Shown one piece after another: positions 23,058 through 32,851 of a stretch of DNA of 64,000 nt. The number at the start of each line of letters is the position of its first letter. The stretch's first letter is position 1. The DNA is from Flavobacterium sp. Root901 (GTDB lineage Bacteria; Bacteroidota; Bacteroidia; Flavobacteriales; Flavobacteriaceae). The stretch covers positions 64,549 to 128,548 of the forward strand of contig NZ_LMJB01000005.1 in assembly GCF_001429765.1 (NCBI RefSeq). Direction: 5' to 3'. The notes beneath the pieces are model-generated. The model made no database searches. It was not told the origin of the DNA and worked only from the letters and a program-made list of their open reading frames with translations. Position numbers and translations under genes: made by a program.

Positions 23058-24485
23058 TTACCAAACGTAAGTTGCTACTGCGCCAGCGTTTAGTATCGTT
23101 GAAGTTTGTTTTTGATTGTATTTGATATTGAATGTTTCTGCTGAAGTTCCATCGTTTTCTACAATTAAAACGATTTGTCCTGATGGTGTTTTGAAAGCTG
23201 CATTATATAAATTTCCCGCAACATTACTTCCAATTCTCACAGATCCTGGCGGAACAAATTTCGAAGCGTGGCCAATAATGTAATAACCAACTTCACGCTT
23301 AATATTTTGATTTTGATCAATCATTAATGCTCCTTTACAAGTTGAACATCCGCCTGGGGTAAAGGGTTTATAATATTCATCATTTGCCAATCCCCACGAA
23401 AGTGCATTTTTACTCCAGTTACGCATGGAACCAATTACAACATTTTTAACACTCCATTTTAAATCAGATTCAAAACTGCTTCCTGATCCTGTATATTGTT
23501 CTGTAAAGTATAAATCTTTATTTGGATACGCATCGTGAACTTTTGACAACGCACTAATATCTCCTTCATATAAATGAAATGCAGAACCTGTTACATAAGG
23601 ATTGGCTTTTGCATCTTTTAAAATTGTCAAAGGATATTCTGGTTTGTTACAATTGTGATCGTAAACTATAATTTTGGTTTTGATTTTGGCTTTCGCGAAA
23701 GCGGGACCTAAATGATTTCCAATAAAATCTGCCTGCTGTTCTGCAGTCATGTACATACTTGGGTTATTCCCTGGGTGCAAAGGTTCGTTTTGAGGCGTAA
23801 TTGCATCAATAACAATTCCATTAGACTTCATTGCCTGAATATATTTTACAAAATATTCAGCGTAAACTCCATAATATTTTGGCTGTAAACTTCCTCCTTT
23901 TGAGCTTCCGTTGTCTTTCATCCAAACTGGCGGCGACCACGGCGAACCCATAATTTTTATATTAGGATTAATGGCTAAAATTTCTTTTAAAACTGGCACA
24001 ACATCATTTAAATCAGGGCCAAGATTAAAGTGTTCCAGTTTTAAATCTGTCTGGCCTTCCGGCATATCATCATACGAAAAAACTTTTTCATTCAAATCTG
24101 AAGCTCCAATACTAATACGCAGGTAACTTAACCCAATTGCATCATTTTTTCTGGAAAACAATTCCTGAAGCAATGCTTCTCTTTTTGCTTTATCCAGTTT
24201 TAAAATCGCCTGAGCGCTTCCTCCTGTAAGAGAAAATCCAAAACCTTCTATGGTTTGAAATTTTTCTGACGGATTTACTTCAATAGTCTGGTTTGAATTC
24301 GTCGATGTACTAAAAGCCAAATCATCTTGTTTTTTAAGTTTTGAAGATTCGTCAGTAGTTGTAATCCACGATTCTACTTTTCCGGAATTAGCCGAAGCTG
24401 TTCCTTTTGAAGATCCGCATTTTATCTGCATTGCAATTAGAGGCAGCAAAAGCAGGATTTGAAGTTTTTTGTTAATGTTTTTCAT
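23058..24485 (-). CDS. GH30 glycoside hydrolase lipoprotein, type B (copy 4)
   Basis: A 475-residue lipoprotein (signal to Cys23, IAMQIKCGSS). The (beta/alpha)8 catalytic domain has ITPQNEPLHPGN with acid/base Glu234 and DLYFTEQYTGS with nucleophile Glu329, plus GFGFSLTGGSAQAI near residue 80 and a C-terminal beta-domain (VLIVENDGTSAETFNIKYN). This is the GH30 pattern of beta-1,6-glucanases and glucosylceramidase-like enzymes; the subfamily cannot be fixed by eye. It closely resembles the protein at 28274-29746 and differs from the two at 29771-32778. The lipid anchor suggests an outer-membrane, possibly surface, location. It sits 2 bases from the EEP gene upstream. Confidence 0.9.
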   Translation of the reverse strand: MKNINKKLQILLLLPLIAMQIKCGSSKGTASANSGKVESWITTTDESSKLKKQDDLAFSTSTNSNQTIEVNPSEKFQTIEGFGFSLTGGSAQAILKLDKAKREALLQELFSRKNDAIGLSYLRISIGASDLNEKVFSYDDMPEGQTDLKLEHFNLGPDLNDVVPVLKEILAINPNIKIMGSPWSPPVWMKDNGSSKGGSLQPKYYGVYAEYFVKYIQAMKSNGIVIDAITPQNEPLHPGNNPSMYMTAEQQADFIGNHLGPAFAKAKIKTKIIVYDHNCNKPEYPLTILKDAKANPYVTGSAFHLYEGDISALSKVHDAYPNKDLYFTEQYTGSGSSFESDLKWSVKNVVIGSMRNWSKNALSWGLANDEYYKPFTPGGCSTCKGALMIDQNQNIKREVGYYIIGHASKFVPPGSVRIGSNVAGNLYNAAFKTPSGQIVLIVENDGTSAETFNIKYNQKQTSTILNAGAVATYVW

Positions 24486-24487
24486 TT

Positions 24488-25327
24488 TTAATCTATTTCT
24501 ATTAAAACAGGTAAATGATCTGACGGATATTTTAAATCTTTAGAATCACTTAAAACTGCATGTTTTTGAATTGTAAGTTTGCTGTTTTTTGAAACAAAAA
24601 TATAATCCAGTAATAACGTAACCGGTTCATTATGTTTAAAATCGTTAAATGTACCTGATGGCCCAAAAGGTTTTTCTTTTGAAACTTCTTTGGTATCATC
24701 CATTACTTTTTTTATTTCTGCAATCTGCGGCGTATTGGGCTCAGAATTGAAATCTCCCATTAAAAATACCGGATATTGCTTTGTATTGAGCTCACTTATT
24801 TTTTTCAAAACCAGCTGTACTCCTTTTACTCTTGCCTCTTCTCCCATATGGTCAAGATGCAGATTAAAAATCCAAAATGTTTTTTTAGTTTTTAAATCTG
24901 TAAAAAGTCCATACGTACAAACTCTGTTGCAAGCTGCATCCCAGCCTCTTGAAACCACATTTGGTGTTTCTGAAAGCCAGAATGTATTGGAATTCTGCAC
25001 CTTAAAACGATCTTTTTTATAATAAATCGTACAAGCTTCTCCGGTTCCTCCTTCTTCTCTTCCTACTCCAAATTTGTTATAATTTGGCAAAGCCGATGCA
25101 ATATCAATTACCTGATTTGGTGTTGCTTCCTGAACTCCAAAAATTTCCGGACTATAAAATTGTATTTGAGAAGTAAAATAATCTTTTCGTTTCGGCCATG
25201 CATTTTCTCCATCTGAAGCAACATCAAGACGAATGTTGTAGGTCATGATTTTTAGATTCTGACCATAAAACGAAACACATACAAAAAGTAATAATACTGC
25301 TAAAATAAATTTATTTGTCTTTTTCAT
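24488..25327 (-). CDS. Secreted endonuclease/exonuclease/phosphatase (EEP) family protein
   Basis: A 279-residue protein with a signal peptide (MKKTNKFILAVLLLFVCVSFYG) and a complete EEP fold: MTYNIR, FGVQEA (metal Glu), FNLHLDHMG, LMGDFNSEP and a final SDHLPVLIEID. All catalytic residues are present, so it is probably an active metal-dependent phosphoesterase. Its place inside the polysaccharide operon, 2 bases from a GH30 gene, suggests work on a phosphorylated glycan, a phosphodiester-linked substituent or extracellular DNA rather than a housekeeping role. EEP genes do occur in other Bacteroidetes glycan loci; the substrate is not known to me. Confidence 0.85.
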   Translation of the reverse strand: MKKTNKFILAVLLLFVCVSFYGQNLKIMTYNIRLDVASDGENAWPKRKDYFTSQIQFYSPEIFGVQEATPNQVIDIASALPNYNKFGVGREEGGTGEACTIYYKKDRFKVQNSNTFWLSETPNVVSRGWDAACNRVCTYGLFTDLKTKKTFWIFNLHLDHMGEEARVKGVQLVLKKISELNTKQYPVFLMGDFNSEPNTPQIAEIKKVMDDTKEVSKEKPFGPSGTFNDFKHNEPVTLLLDYIFVSKNSKLTIQKHAVLSDSKDLKYPSDHLPVLIEID

Positions 25328-25399
25328 AATTTTAAAAATTTAATCTGTAAAGCTAATGTTTCCGAAGCCTTAAAGAGAAAAAGTAATTTAAAAGTTATG

Positions 25400-26482
25400 T
25401 TAATTATATACTCTTACGTAATCGACTTCAAAAGTTGCACTTGTGAAATTTGGATCTACTGCTCCTCCAAAATTTCCTCCCATTGCTAAATTCAAAATCA
25501 GGAAGAAGTTTTGATTAAACGGAGTAGAAGCTGAATTCACATAAGTGTAAAATAAATTGTCATCTACATAAAACTTGATACTTTCAGCACTCCACTCTGC
25601 TGCGTAAATATGAAATTCTGTTGCTGAATTTGGAACTGTTACTGTTTTAGTATCAGGTGTATTTCCTGAACGTCCCGGTGAGTGCAGTGAAGAATGATTC
25701 ACATCCGGATTATTTCCAACTGATTCCAGGATATCTACTTCTCCGCATAACGGCCATCCTGCAGTATCAATATTATCGCCCAGCATCCAGAAAGCCGGCC
25801 ATGTCCCGCCGCCAACAGGTAATTTTGCACGAACTTCGGCGCGACCGTATTTAAATGAAAATTTGCCTTTTGTAAGCATTCGTGTAGATGTATAATGGCT
25901 TCCCATATACTCTTCTTTAATTGCTTTAATCTTCAGGGTTCCATTTGAAATAATTACGTTTTCAGGTCGGGTTGTGTAATATTCTAATTCGTTATTTCCC
26001 CAGCCGTCTCCTGTTCCTGTATTGTAACCCCATTTTGAAGTGTTTGGAGCACCATCTACATCAAACTCATCTGACCAGAGTACTTTTCTGGCAACATAAA
26101 TATTTATAGAAGATGTTGAACTAATAAATTGTCCCGAAGCACTGTAAGCAGAAACAATAATAGAATACGTTTTTGTTCCCGAAGCTGTAAATGTATAAGT
26201 GAAATCACCGTTTGTGATTTCTTTAAGCTGATTGTCTACTAAAACTTTATAAGAAATTGCATTTGCTGCATTAATCTTAAGGTTTATTTTACCACTTCCG
26301 TCTCCATTAGGATTGGCGGCAGTTTTACCCACAACTTCTACCTGAACAGAAAGATTGGAAGGCGCAGCATTACCTGCAGTGTCATCTGAACTGTCATTTC
26401 CGCTGCTGCAAGACTGGAAAATAAACAGTAAAATAAAGGTTATAATTCCTGATTTATCCATTATATTTTTAATTTTTTTCAT
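25400..26482 (-). CDS. GH16 beta-glucanase (laminarinase-type) lipoprotein
   Basis: A 360-residue lipoprotein (lipobox ending at Cys25, FQSCSSGND). Residues about 35-125 are a PKD/immunoglobulin-like domain (TASGTKTYSIIVSAYS). The GH16 domain follows from WSDEFDVDGAPNTSKW, with TGTGDGWGNNELEYYT and the catalytic GEVDILESVG (ExDxxE, about 246-251). The WPAFWMLGD and ATFEVDYVRVY motifs are those of bacterial beta-1,3-glucanases. It should cut beta-1,3-glucan at the cell surface. It is 6 bases upstream of the GH5 gene's stop boundary, within the same operon. An ATG at 26461 (MDKSGIITF) is an alternative start. Confidence 0.92.
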   Translation of the reverse strand: MKKIKNIMDKSGIITFILLFIFQSCSSGNDSSDDTAGNAAPSNLSVQVEVVGKTAANPNGDGSGKINLKINAANAISYKVLVDNQLKEITNGDFTYTFTASGTKTYSIIVSAYSASGQFISSTSSINIYVARKVLWSDEFDVDGAPNTSKWGYNTGTGDGWGNNELEYYTTRPENVIISNGTLKIKAIKEEYMGSHYTSTRMLTKGKFSFKYGRAEVRAKLPVGGGTWPAFWMLGDNIDTAGWPLCGEVDILESVGNNPDVNHSSLHSPGRSGNTPDTKTVTVPNSATEFHIYAAEWSAESIKFYVDDNLFYTYVNSASTPFNQNFFLILNLAMGGNFGGAVDPNFTSATFEVDYVRVYN

Positions 26483-26488
26483 CTTTTG

Positions 26489-28246
26489 TTATTTTTTTGA
26501 AACACCCTTTTTACTATCAACAAAATCTAAATAATTCAAATTGAATCCTCCTTTATCAAAAACCACTTTTATCTTATTTTCTCCTGCATTTAATTCTACG
26601 TCAGATAAAATAATCGTTTCCCATTTTTCGTTTCCGCCAGTTGACGGCAGCGTTATTGTTTTTGATTTTGCACCATTTGCAGTTTCAAAATGAATTTGCC
26701 CTTCTGCACTTTCGCTGGAGTAGCGAATTGCAACATTGTATTTATTCTGTTTTTTTACCTGAGTTGTAAATAAAAGCCATTCACCATCTTCGATAAATGA
26801 AACCTGATAACCTTTTGATCCGGCATCATTACAAGGCAGAATATCAACGCCGTCATTACGCATTGTATTTCCTTTATTCCATTGATCAAAATTTCCTGTC
26901 GCCACTCTGTAATTCACAAAATCTTTATCAGAATAAGCAAATCCGTTTGTTCCTAAATCATATTCAACAGCCGAAATTTTTCCGGGAATTAAATGTTTTT
27001 TATACGATTTAGTGTCATTTGTCTGCACTTGTCTGAACATAGCGTCGATTACATCGGGCTTAACTGTAACGTTTTGCATTTTGTAATTGTCTGCCATTTT
27101 CATTAAAGTTTTTTTAGAAAACTCTGCTGATGGTTTTTGACCGCCTTCTTTCCAGTACTTTAGTAAAACATCATATTCAGGAATTTTAGTTACTGAAGTT
27201 ACGCCTGCAATATTTTCGATTTTTTTCATCGGCCAAAATGCCCAGCCAATGTTATTGGTTTCTACTAAAGTCAAGGCATCTTTAAACCAAACGTTTGAGT
27301 TTTCGCCGCTTTCTCCTAACCAGATCGGAACATTGTATTGAGTTCTGTAATCCAGCATTTTCTGGATAGAGGCCTGATCGTTGTAGTTCCAGTATTTATG
27401 AAAACTCAACGCCATGTTATCATCCCACAAAGGAAAAATTCCATTATAATTATTTCCCCAGCAATTGCCTTCAATGATAACTAGATGGTTTGTGTCTACT
27501 TCACGTATTGCTTTTGTAACAGAAACCATTAAGTCTCTTAAAGGTCCGTTTGAATTTTCATCACAGCCGTTTTTATTTGATCCGGTAAAATTCCAGTTTG
27601 GTTCGTTAATAATGTCGTAACCTCCAATCCATTGACTGTCTCTGTAACGGGAAGCCAGTTTTTTCCACAAAGCGATCATTTTTTTCTGATTGGCCTCGCT
27701 TTGCCACAATGAAGGTTTTGTGGTGTCATAATCAGAAATTGCGGCATCATTTCCTTGTCCGCCCGGTGCTGCATGCAAATCTAAAATTAAATAGATTTTA
27801 TTTGCCGCACACCATTTCAATAAATTATCAGTCATGATGAAACCCTCTTCTCTCCAGGTGATTTCTCCATTTTTTTCTTCTTCGGCTGGCGGTGTATATA
27901 AGTTATAATGCATTGGAAGACGAATCGAATTGAATCCCCATTTTGCTAAAGAATCGATATCGCGTTTTGTAATTCCGTTTGCCTTATATGCTGCATAAAA
28001 TTCTTTAGTGTCTTTTTCTCCAATAACATCCTGAATTTTTTGTTTAATTTGATATTGCGGACTAGCAAAAGGCTGTGTTTGTAACATATAACCTTCTTGC
28101 ACCATCCATCCGCCAAGACCAAGACCTCTTAGGATTATGTTATTTCCGTTTCCATCAACAATTTTTTGTCCCTCTCTGTGCAAAAACCCCTGCCCGAAAA
28201 CTGTAATTGAAAACAAAAGCTGCAATGCTATTATTGTCTTTTTCAT
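26489..28246 (-). CDS. GH5 glycoside hydrolase with C-terminal CBM6-like domain
   Basis: A 585-residue secreted protein with a signal peptide (MKKTIIALQLLFSITVFGQ). The GH5 barrel (about 25-385) shows GLGLGGWMVQEG, SIRLPMHYN, LILDLHAAPGGQG, the acid/base motif IINEPNW (Glu about 214) and the nucleophile motif WLGESGEN (Glu about 311). LHAAPGGQG and GLGLGGW resemble exo-beta-1,3-glucanase-type GH5 proteins. From about 435 a beta-sandwich follows (GEWLLFTTQVKKQNKYNVAIRY, AGENKIKVVFDKGGFNLNYLDF), typical of CBM6. It probably removes or cuts beta-glucan in concert with the GH16 and GH30 enzymes. Exact specificity is not decided by sequence. Confidence 0.9.
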   Translation of the reverse strand: MKKTIIALQLLFSITVFGQGFLHREGQKIVDGNGNNIILRGLGLGGWMVQEGYMLQTQPFASPQYQIKQKIQDVIGEKDTKEFYAAYKANGITKRDIDSLAKWGFNSIRLPMHYNLYTPPAEEEKNGEITWREEGFIMTDNLLKWCAANKIYLILDLHAAPGGQGNDAAISDYDTTKPSLWQSEANQKKMIALWKKLASRYRDSQWIGGYDIINEPNWNFTGSNKNGCDENSNGPLRDLMVSVTKAIREVDTNHLVIIEGNCWGNNYNGIFPLWDDNMALSFHKYWNYNDQASIQKMLDYRTQYNVPIWLGESGENSNVWFKDALTLVETNNIGWAFWPMKKIENIAGVTSVTKIPEYDVLLKYWKEGGQKPSAEFSKKTLMKMADNYKMQNVTVKPDVIDAMFRQVQTNDTKSYKKHLIPGKISAVEYDLGTNGFAYSDKDFVNYRVATGNFDQWNKGNTMRNDGVDILPCNDAGSKGYQVSFIEDGEWLLFTTQVKKQNKYNVAIRYSSESAEGQIHFETANGAKSKTITLPSTGGNEKWETIILSDVELNAGENKIKVVFDKGGFNLNYLDFVDSKKGVSKK

Positions 28247-28273
28247 CTGAAAATCAATTAATTCTCTTTATTT

Positions 28274-29746
28274 TTATTTCCAGGTATAAGTTCCAACAGA
28301 GCCTGCATCTAATGAAGTTGTAACCCATTTATCATTGAACTTAATATTGAAGATTTCAGCCGCAGATCCGTCATTTTCAACAATTAAAACTTTTGACCCG
28401 GAAGGAGTTATAAAAGCAACGTTTTGTATGTTCCCGCTTGAATTACTTGCAATTCTAACAGATCCGGCCGGAACAAATTTTGAGGCGTGTGCAATTATAT
28501 AGTACGCTACATTGCGCTGAAAACTTTCTGTTGATGTTACAGTCAATGCGCCTTTGCACATTGAACATCCACCATTTGTATGAGGCTGAAAAGCCCCGTC
28601 ATTAGCTAAATTCCATTCTAATGCATTTTTACTGTAATTTCTCATAGAACCAATAACAACATTTCTCACGTGCCATTTTAAATCTCCTCCAAAATCTCCT
28701 GCCGAAGAAGTCCATTGTTCTGTGAAATACACATTTTTTGTTGGATAAGAATTGTAAACATTTGAAAGTGCGCTGATATCACCTGCATATAAATGAAAAG
28801 CAGATCCGTCTACGAAAGGAAATGCATCGGCGTCTGCCAAAATTGCTTTTGGATAATTTGGGTTATCACAGTTATGGTCGTAAGCAATTATTTTTACACT
28901 AAGGTTTGCTGCTTTAAGAGCCGGTCCTAAATTGTTTTTTATAAAGTTAGCCTGTTCTGCTGCCGACATGTACATACTTGGATTATTTCCGTCATGTAAA
29001 GGTTCGTTTTGAGGTGTCACGGCATCAATTGTAATTCCTTCAGCTTTCATTTGCTGAATGTATTTTACAAAATATTTAGCGTAAACATCATAATATTGAG
29101 TTTGTAGTTTCCCGCCAATAAAGTTGTCTTTGTCTTTCATCCAAAGTGGTGCAGACCAAGGCGTTGCCAAAATTAAAATTTTTGGGTTTATTGCAAGGAT
29201 TTCTTTTAAAAGTGCAATTACTCCGGCTTTATCTTTAGCTAAACTAAATTTGGCCAAACTTAAATCTGTTTCTCCCGCTGCAAGATCATCATAAGTAAAA
29301 GGCTCCGCATTTAAATCTGATGCACCAATACTGATTCTTAGGTAACTAATTCCAATTGAATTGGCTCCCGTACCAAATAATTCCTGTAAAAGAGCGCTTT
29401 TCTTAGCTGCGGTTAATTTATTAATTACATCTGCACTTCCACCAGTTAGTGTATATCCAAAACCATCAACCGTTTGATATTTTTGCGCGGCATTAACTTC
29501 AATATTAGTATAGTTATTAACCGTTGTCCCAAATCCTAATATTCCCGATTGCTTTCCTAATAATATGCTTTGATCTCCTTTTGTTAACCAAAAATCGACA
29601 TCGTTCGTTACTACAACTGGAGGGTTTACAACCGGTGGATTTACTACAGGATCAACAGCATCATTTGAAGTAGAGCATTTTACCTGAGAAAAAACTGCCG
29701 CTGAAAAGAACAGTATTTTTATAGTTTTTTTAAAATTTAGTTTCAT
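28274..29746 (-). CDS. GH30 glycoside hydrolase lipoprotein, type B (copy 3)
   Basis: A 490-residue lipoprotein (Cys24, QVKCSTSND) with a Pro/Val-rich linker (DPVVNPPVVNPPVVV) that holds the catalytic domain away from the membrane. The GH30 barrel has VTPQNEPLHDGN (acid/base Glu248) and VYFTEQWTSS (nucleophile Glu343) and ends in a beta-domain (VLIVENDGSAAEIFNIKFN). It is a close paralogue of the protein at 23058-24485, sharing long stretches such as GISYLRISIGASDLN-like and PLHxGNNPSMYM segments. The different N-terminal linkers suggest different positions at the cell surface. It follows another GH30 gene by 24 bases. Confidence 0.9.
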   Translation of the reverse strand: MKLNFKKTIKILFFSAAVFSQVKCSTSNDAVDPVVNPPVVNPPVVVTNDVDFWLTKGDQSILLGKQSGILGFGTTVNNYTNIEVNAAQKYQTVDGFGYTLTGGSADVINKLTAAKKSALLQELFGTGANSIGISYLRISIGASDLNAEPFTYDDLAAGETDLSLAKFSLAKDKAGVIALLKEILAINPKILILATPWSAPLWMKDKDNFIGGKLQTQYYDVYAKYFVKYIQQMKAEGITIDAVTPQNEPLHDGNNPSMYMSAAEQANFIKNNLGPALKAANLSVKIIAYDHNCDNPNYPKAILADADAFPFVDGSAFHLYAGDISALSNVYNSYPTKNVYFTEQWTSSAGDFGGDLKWHVRNVVIGSMRNYSKNALEWNLANDGAFQPHTNGGCSMCKGALTVTSTESFQRNVAYYIIAHASKFVPAGSVRIASNSSGNIQNVAFITPSGSKVLIVENDGSAAEIFNIKFNDKWVTTSLDAGSVGTYTWK

Positions 29747-29770
29747 TTTTGATAGTTTTTAGTTCAGCAA

Positions 29771-31237
29771 TTAGTATACAATAGTTTGTATAGCGTGTGC
29801 CGGGATAGTTATAGTATTTTTTGAATTGTGGTTTTCTATAGTGTAAACAATCTCGTTATCTGATTGGTTCATGACAATAGTAACTACTTTGTCATCAGAG
29901 TTTTTAAATGAGGTGCTTATTAATTTTTTATCGCTTATAGTTTGAATTATTCTTTTAGCGTTTGGACGAATAAATTTTGAAAGATGTCCAATGTAATAGT
30001 ACATTGGTGTATAGATTAATTCGTCTTTTGTGGTATCGGCGTGAATAGGTGCAAAACAGAAATTCCCAACATGGTTTGGTCCTCCATTTTGATCTAGAAG
30101 AATATTCCAGTCTGTCCAGCCAACGGTTCCGTTATTAAAATCGTTGATCATATTTAGCCCGTATCTTTCTGCATTTCCCCAAAACTGAAATCTCGAAGCA
30201 TCAAACTTTTCAATACAGCCTTCTGTAAAAAGTAAATTTTTATTTGGAAAAGCGGCATGAACTTCGGCTACTGATTCAAATTTAGGCGTACCTCCGTTCC
30301 ATGTTTCATACCAGTGGAATCCAATTCCCCATGCATATTTTGAAACTGCCGGATCTGAAAAAACCAAATTAGCTCTTTTGTTTAACATGTCTCCGCGATT
30401 GTGATCCCAAATGATAACGTTTTTAGAACTTAACCCTTCTTTTTCCAGCGTTGGTCCCAGAAAGTTTTTCAGAAAATCTCTTTCGGCTTCCGGAGTATAG
30501 ATGCAAGATTCCCATCTTTGTTTTGCCATTGGCTCATTTTGGATCGTTAATCCCCAAACAGGAATTCCTTCTTTTTCGTAAGCCTTAATAAATTTGACAT
30601 AATAATTTGCCCATGATTGTGCAAATTGAGGCAATAAAACGCCGCCGTGCAAAATATCATTATTGTCTTTCATGAAAGCTGGGGGACTCCATGGACTAAC
30701 AAATAAAGTTAATTTCCCGCCGGCAGTTTCAATTGCACTTTTTATTAATGGAATTTTATATTTTCGATCATGATCAATGCTGAAGGTTTTTAAATCTTTA
30801 TCACCTTCGGCTACATAAGTATAACTATCACTGCTGAAATCGCAGCTATGAATATTTGTTCTGGCCAGGGTGTAACCAATTCCTTTTTTTTTGTCGTAAT
30901 AAGCAGTCAGGAATTCCTGTTGTTTTTTTGGAGATAGTTTTGCAAAAACTTCGGCACTTGCGTCTGTAATTGCGCCGCCAATTCCTAAAAATGTCTGATC
31001 TGTTTTTTCAGTATCTAAAGTGATAGAAACCGATGCATTTTTTTGTTGTGATGTGTCTGAGATTAAATTGTCTGATGCGGATAATCTCAAATTGGTATTT
31101 TCAGCAGTTGTGTAAACCGTTATTTTTTTGTTTGTTTTGGATGCAGAAACAACTGATCCGTTTGCAGTTTTTGATGTTGAACAACTTACTTGCAAAATTA
31201 TTATTGAAACTAATAAGATTCTATTGATGGTTTTCAT
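29771..31237 (-). CDS. GH30 glycoside hydrolase lipoprotein, type A (copy 2)
   Basis: A 488-residue lipoprotein (Cys19, LQVSCSTSK). The catalytic motifs are LTIQNEPMAKQRW (acid/base Glu235) and LLFTEGCIEKF (nucleophile Glu339); GIGGAITDASAEVFAKLSP and WNILLDQNGGPNHVGNFCFAPI are strong GH30 marks. The TEGCIEKF form sets this type apart from the TEQ form of copies 3 and 4. It is a paralogue of the next enzyme upstream (31324-32778). MKTINRILLV at 31237 starts the signal peptide; the ATG at 31255 adds only MLFEVT and is less likely. Confidence 0.9.
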   Translation of the reverse strand: MKTINRILLVSIIILQVSCSTSKTANGSVVSASKTNKKITVYTTAENTNLRLSASDNLISDTSQQKNASVSITLDTEKTDQTFLGIGGAITDASAEVFAKLSPKKQQEFLTAYYDKKKGIGYTLARTNIHSCDFSSDSYTYVAEGDKDLKTFSIDHDRKYKIPLIKSAIETAGGKLTLFVSPWSPPAFMKDNNDILHGGVLLPQFAQSWANYYVKFIKAYEKEGIPVWGLTIQNEPMAKQRWESCIYTPEAERDFLKNFLGPTLEKEGLSSKNVIIWDHNRGDMLNKRANLVFSDPAVSKYAWGIGFHWYETWNGGTPKFESVAEVHAAFPNKNLLFTEGCIEKFDASRFQFWGNAERYGLNMINDFNNGTVGWTDWNILLDQNGGPNHVGNFCFAPIHADTTKDELIYTPMYYYIGHLSKFIRPNAKRIIQTISDKKLISTSFKNSDDKVVTIVMNQSDNEIVYTIENHNSKNTITIPAHAIQTIVY

Positions 31238-31271
31238 TGTTACTTCAAAAAGCATTTAATTAAGTTAATTA

Positions 31272-31302
31272 AGGGCTGAATTGGATGATTCAAGTCAGCC
31301 CT
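31272..31302 (-). other. Intercistronic hairpin between two GH30 genes
   Basis: AGGGCTGA pairs with TCAGCCCT around a 15-base loop. There is no clean T run, so it may be an mRNA processing or stability element or a weak terminator that lowers expression of downstream genes. Confidence 0.45.
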
Positions 31303-31323
31303 CTTCTGTTAACTCAAAAAATA

Positions 31324-32778
31324 TTAATAAACAAGCGTTTGAATAGCATGTGCAGGAATTTTAACTACTGTTTTCTCTGCAGCTATTATCAAATTATATG
31401 TAATTTCTTTATCTGTTTTATTCATTACAATGGTTGCCATTGTACCATCAGTATTTAAAAACGAAGTACTTAACAAACCGCTTCTGCTTACCGCAGAACT
31501 AACCCTTTTTGCATTTAAGCGAATGAATTTTGAAAAATGCCCAATGTAATAATAAGATGGAGTGTAAATTAACTCTCCTGTTGTGGTATCAGCGTGGATT
31601 GGTGCAAAGCAGAAATTCCCAACATGATTAGGTCCTCCGTTTTGATCCAGAAGAATATTCCAGTCTGTCCAGCCAACTGTTCCGTTATTAAAATCATTAA
31701 TCATAGAAATTCCGTATCGTTCACCATTCCCCCAAAACTGATATTTTGCAGCGTCAAATTTTTCAACACATCCTTCTGTAAACAAAAGTTTTTTATCCGG
31801 ATATGCTTCATTTACTTTAGCCACATTGTCAAACATTGAATCTCCTCCTGACCAGTTTTCATACCAGTGAAAACCCATTCCCCAAACATATTTTGCAGCT
31901 TCTGGATCAGAATAAATTACATTTGCCCTGTAATTCATCAAGTCACGATTATGATCCCAGACAATAATTTTTTTGTCTCCAAGTTTTTCTTTTTTCAAAG
32001 TAGGCCCAAGGAAGTTTTTAATAAAATCTCTTTCTGCTTCGGCAGTATAAATACAAGATTCCCAAGTTTGAACTGCCATTGGCTCGTTTTGAGTTGAAGT
32101 CCCCCAAATTGGAATTCCTTCTTTTTCATATTCTTTTATGAACTTCACATAAAAATTTGCCCAGGTTTGATAATATTCAGGCAATAATGTTCCGCCTTTT
32201 AATACGTTTCCGTTACTTTTCATAAAAGCATTTGGAGACCATGGAGCCACATACGTTAATAATTTTCCACCTGCAGTCTGGATCGCCTGTTTGATAAGCG
32301 GAATACGAAATTGTCTGTCATGTTCAATAGTAAACGTTTTTAAATCTTTATCTCCTTCTTTGATATAAGAGTAGCTTCCACTGCTAAAATCAGAACTTTG
32401 TATCGTGGTTCTTAGCAAAGAATAGCCAATTCCTTTTTGTTTATCGTAATAAGCATTTAAAAATTCTGTTTGTTTTTCTTTTGAAAGTTTAGCAAAAATT
32501 TCGGCACTCGCATCAGTTATAGCGCCACCAATTCCCATAAAGGTCTGAAACTTTTTAGACGGTTCTACAAAAACAGAAATCTCCGTTTCAAGAGGTTGTT
32601 TTGATGCTGAAAAAGTCAGGTTATCAGTTGATGTTAATCTTAAGTTTGAATTTTCAGCAGTAGTATAAACCGTTATTTTTTTTCCTTTGGTTGTAAATTC
32701 TTTCTTTGCTTTTGTCTGCTGGGCAAGAGCGGAGACTGTAAATAAAAAGCACAGAAATTTTAAAGTATTTTTTTTCAT
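31324..32778 (-). CDS. GH30 glycoside hydrolase, type A (copy 1)
   Basis: A 484-residue secreted enzyme with a cleavable signal peptide (MKKNTLKFLCFLFTVSALAQ) and no lipobox, so it is probably periplasmic, unlike its lipoprotein paralogue downstream. The GH30 motifs are STQNEPMAVQTW (acid/base Glu232) and LLFTEGCVEKF (nucleophile Glu335). MGIGGAITDASAEIFAKLS and DWNILLDQNGGPNHVGNFCF match copy 2 almost exactly. Paired surface and periplasmic versions suggest stepwise breakdown of one glucan. It is separated from the Sus genes by a hairpin. Confidence 0.9.
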   Translation of the reverse strand: MKKNTLKFLCFLFTVSALAQQTKAKKEFTTKGKKITVYTTAENSNLRLTSTDNLTFSASKQPLETEISVFVEPSKKFQTFMGIGGAITDASAEIFAKLSKEKQTEFLNAYYDKQKGIGYSLLRTTIQSSDFSSGSYSYIKEGDKDLKTFTIEHDRQFRIPLIKQAIQTAGGKLLTYVAPWSPNAFMKSNGNVLKGGTLLPEYYQTWANFYVKFIKEYEKEGIPIWGTSTQNEPMAVQTWESCIYTAEAERDFIKNFLGPTLKKEKLGDKKIIVWDHNRDLMNYRANVIYSDPEAAKYVWGMGFHWYENWSGGDSMFDNVAKVNEAYPDKKLLFTEGCVEKFDAAKYQFWGNGERYGISMINDFNNGTVGWTDWNILLDQNGGPNHVGNFCFAPIHADTTTGELIYTPSYYYIGHFSKFIRLNAKRVSSAVSRSGLLSTSFLNTDGTMATIVMNKTDKEITYNLIIAAEKTVVKIPAHAIQTLVY

Positions 32779-32851
32779 TCTTTTTCCTTATTTTTTTAAT
32801 TCTAAAAAGAAGTTCTTCAGAAACTCATTCTCTGACAGCGTAAGGATTTAA

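Noticed and set aside
23044..23064. Longer N-terminus for the GH3 enzyme (start 23064)
   Set aside because: It would overlap the previous gene and put seven extra residues before a normal signal peptide.
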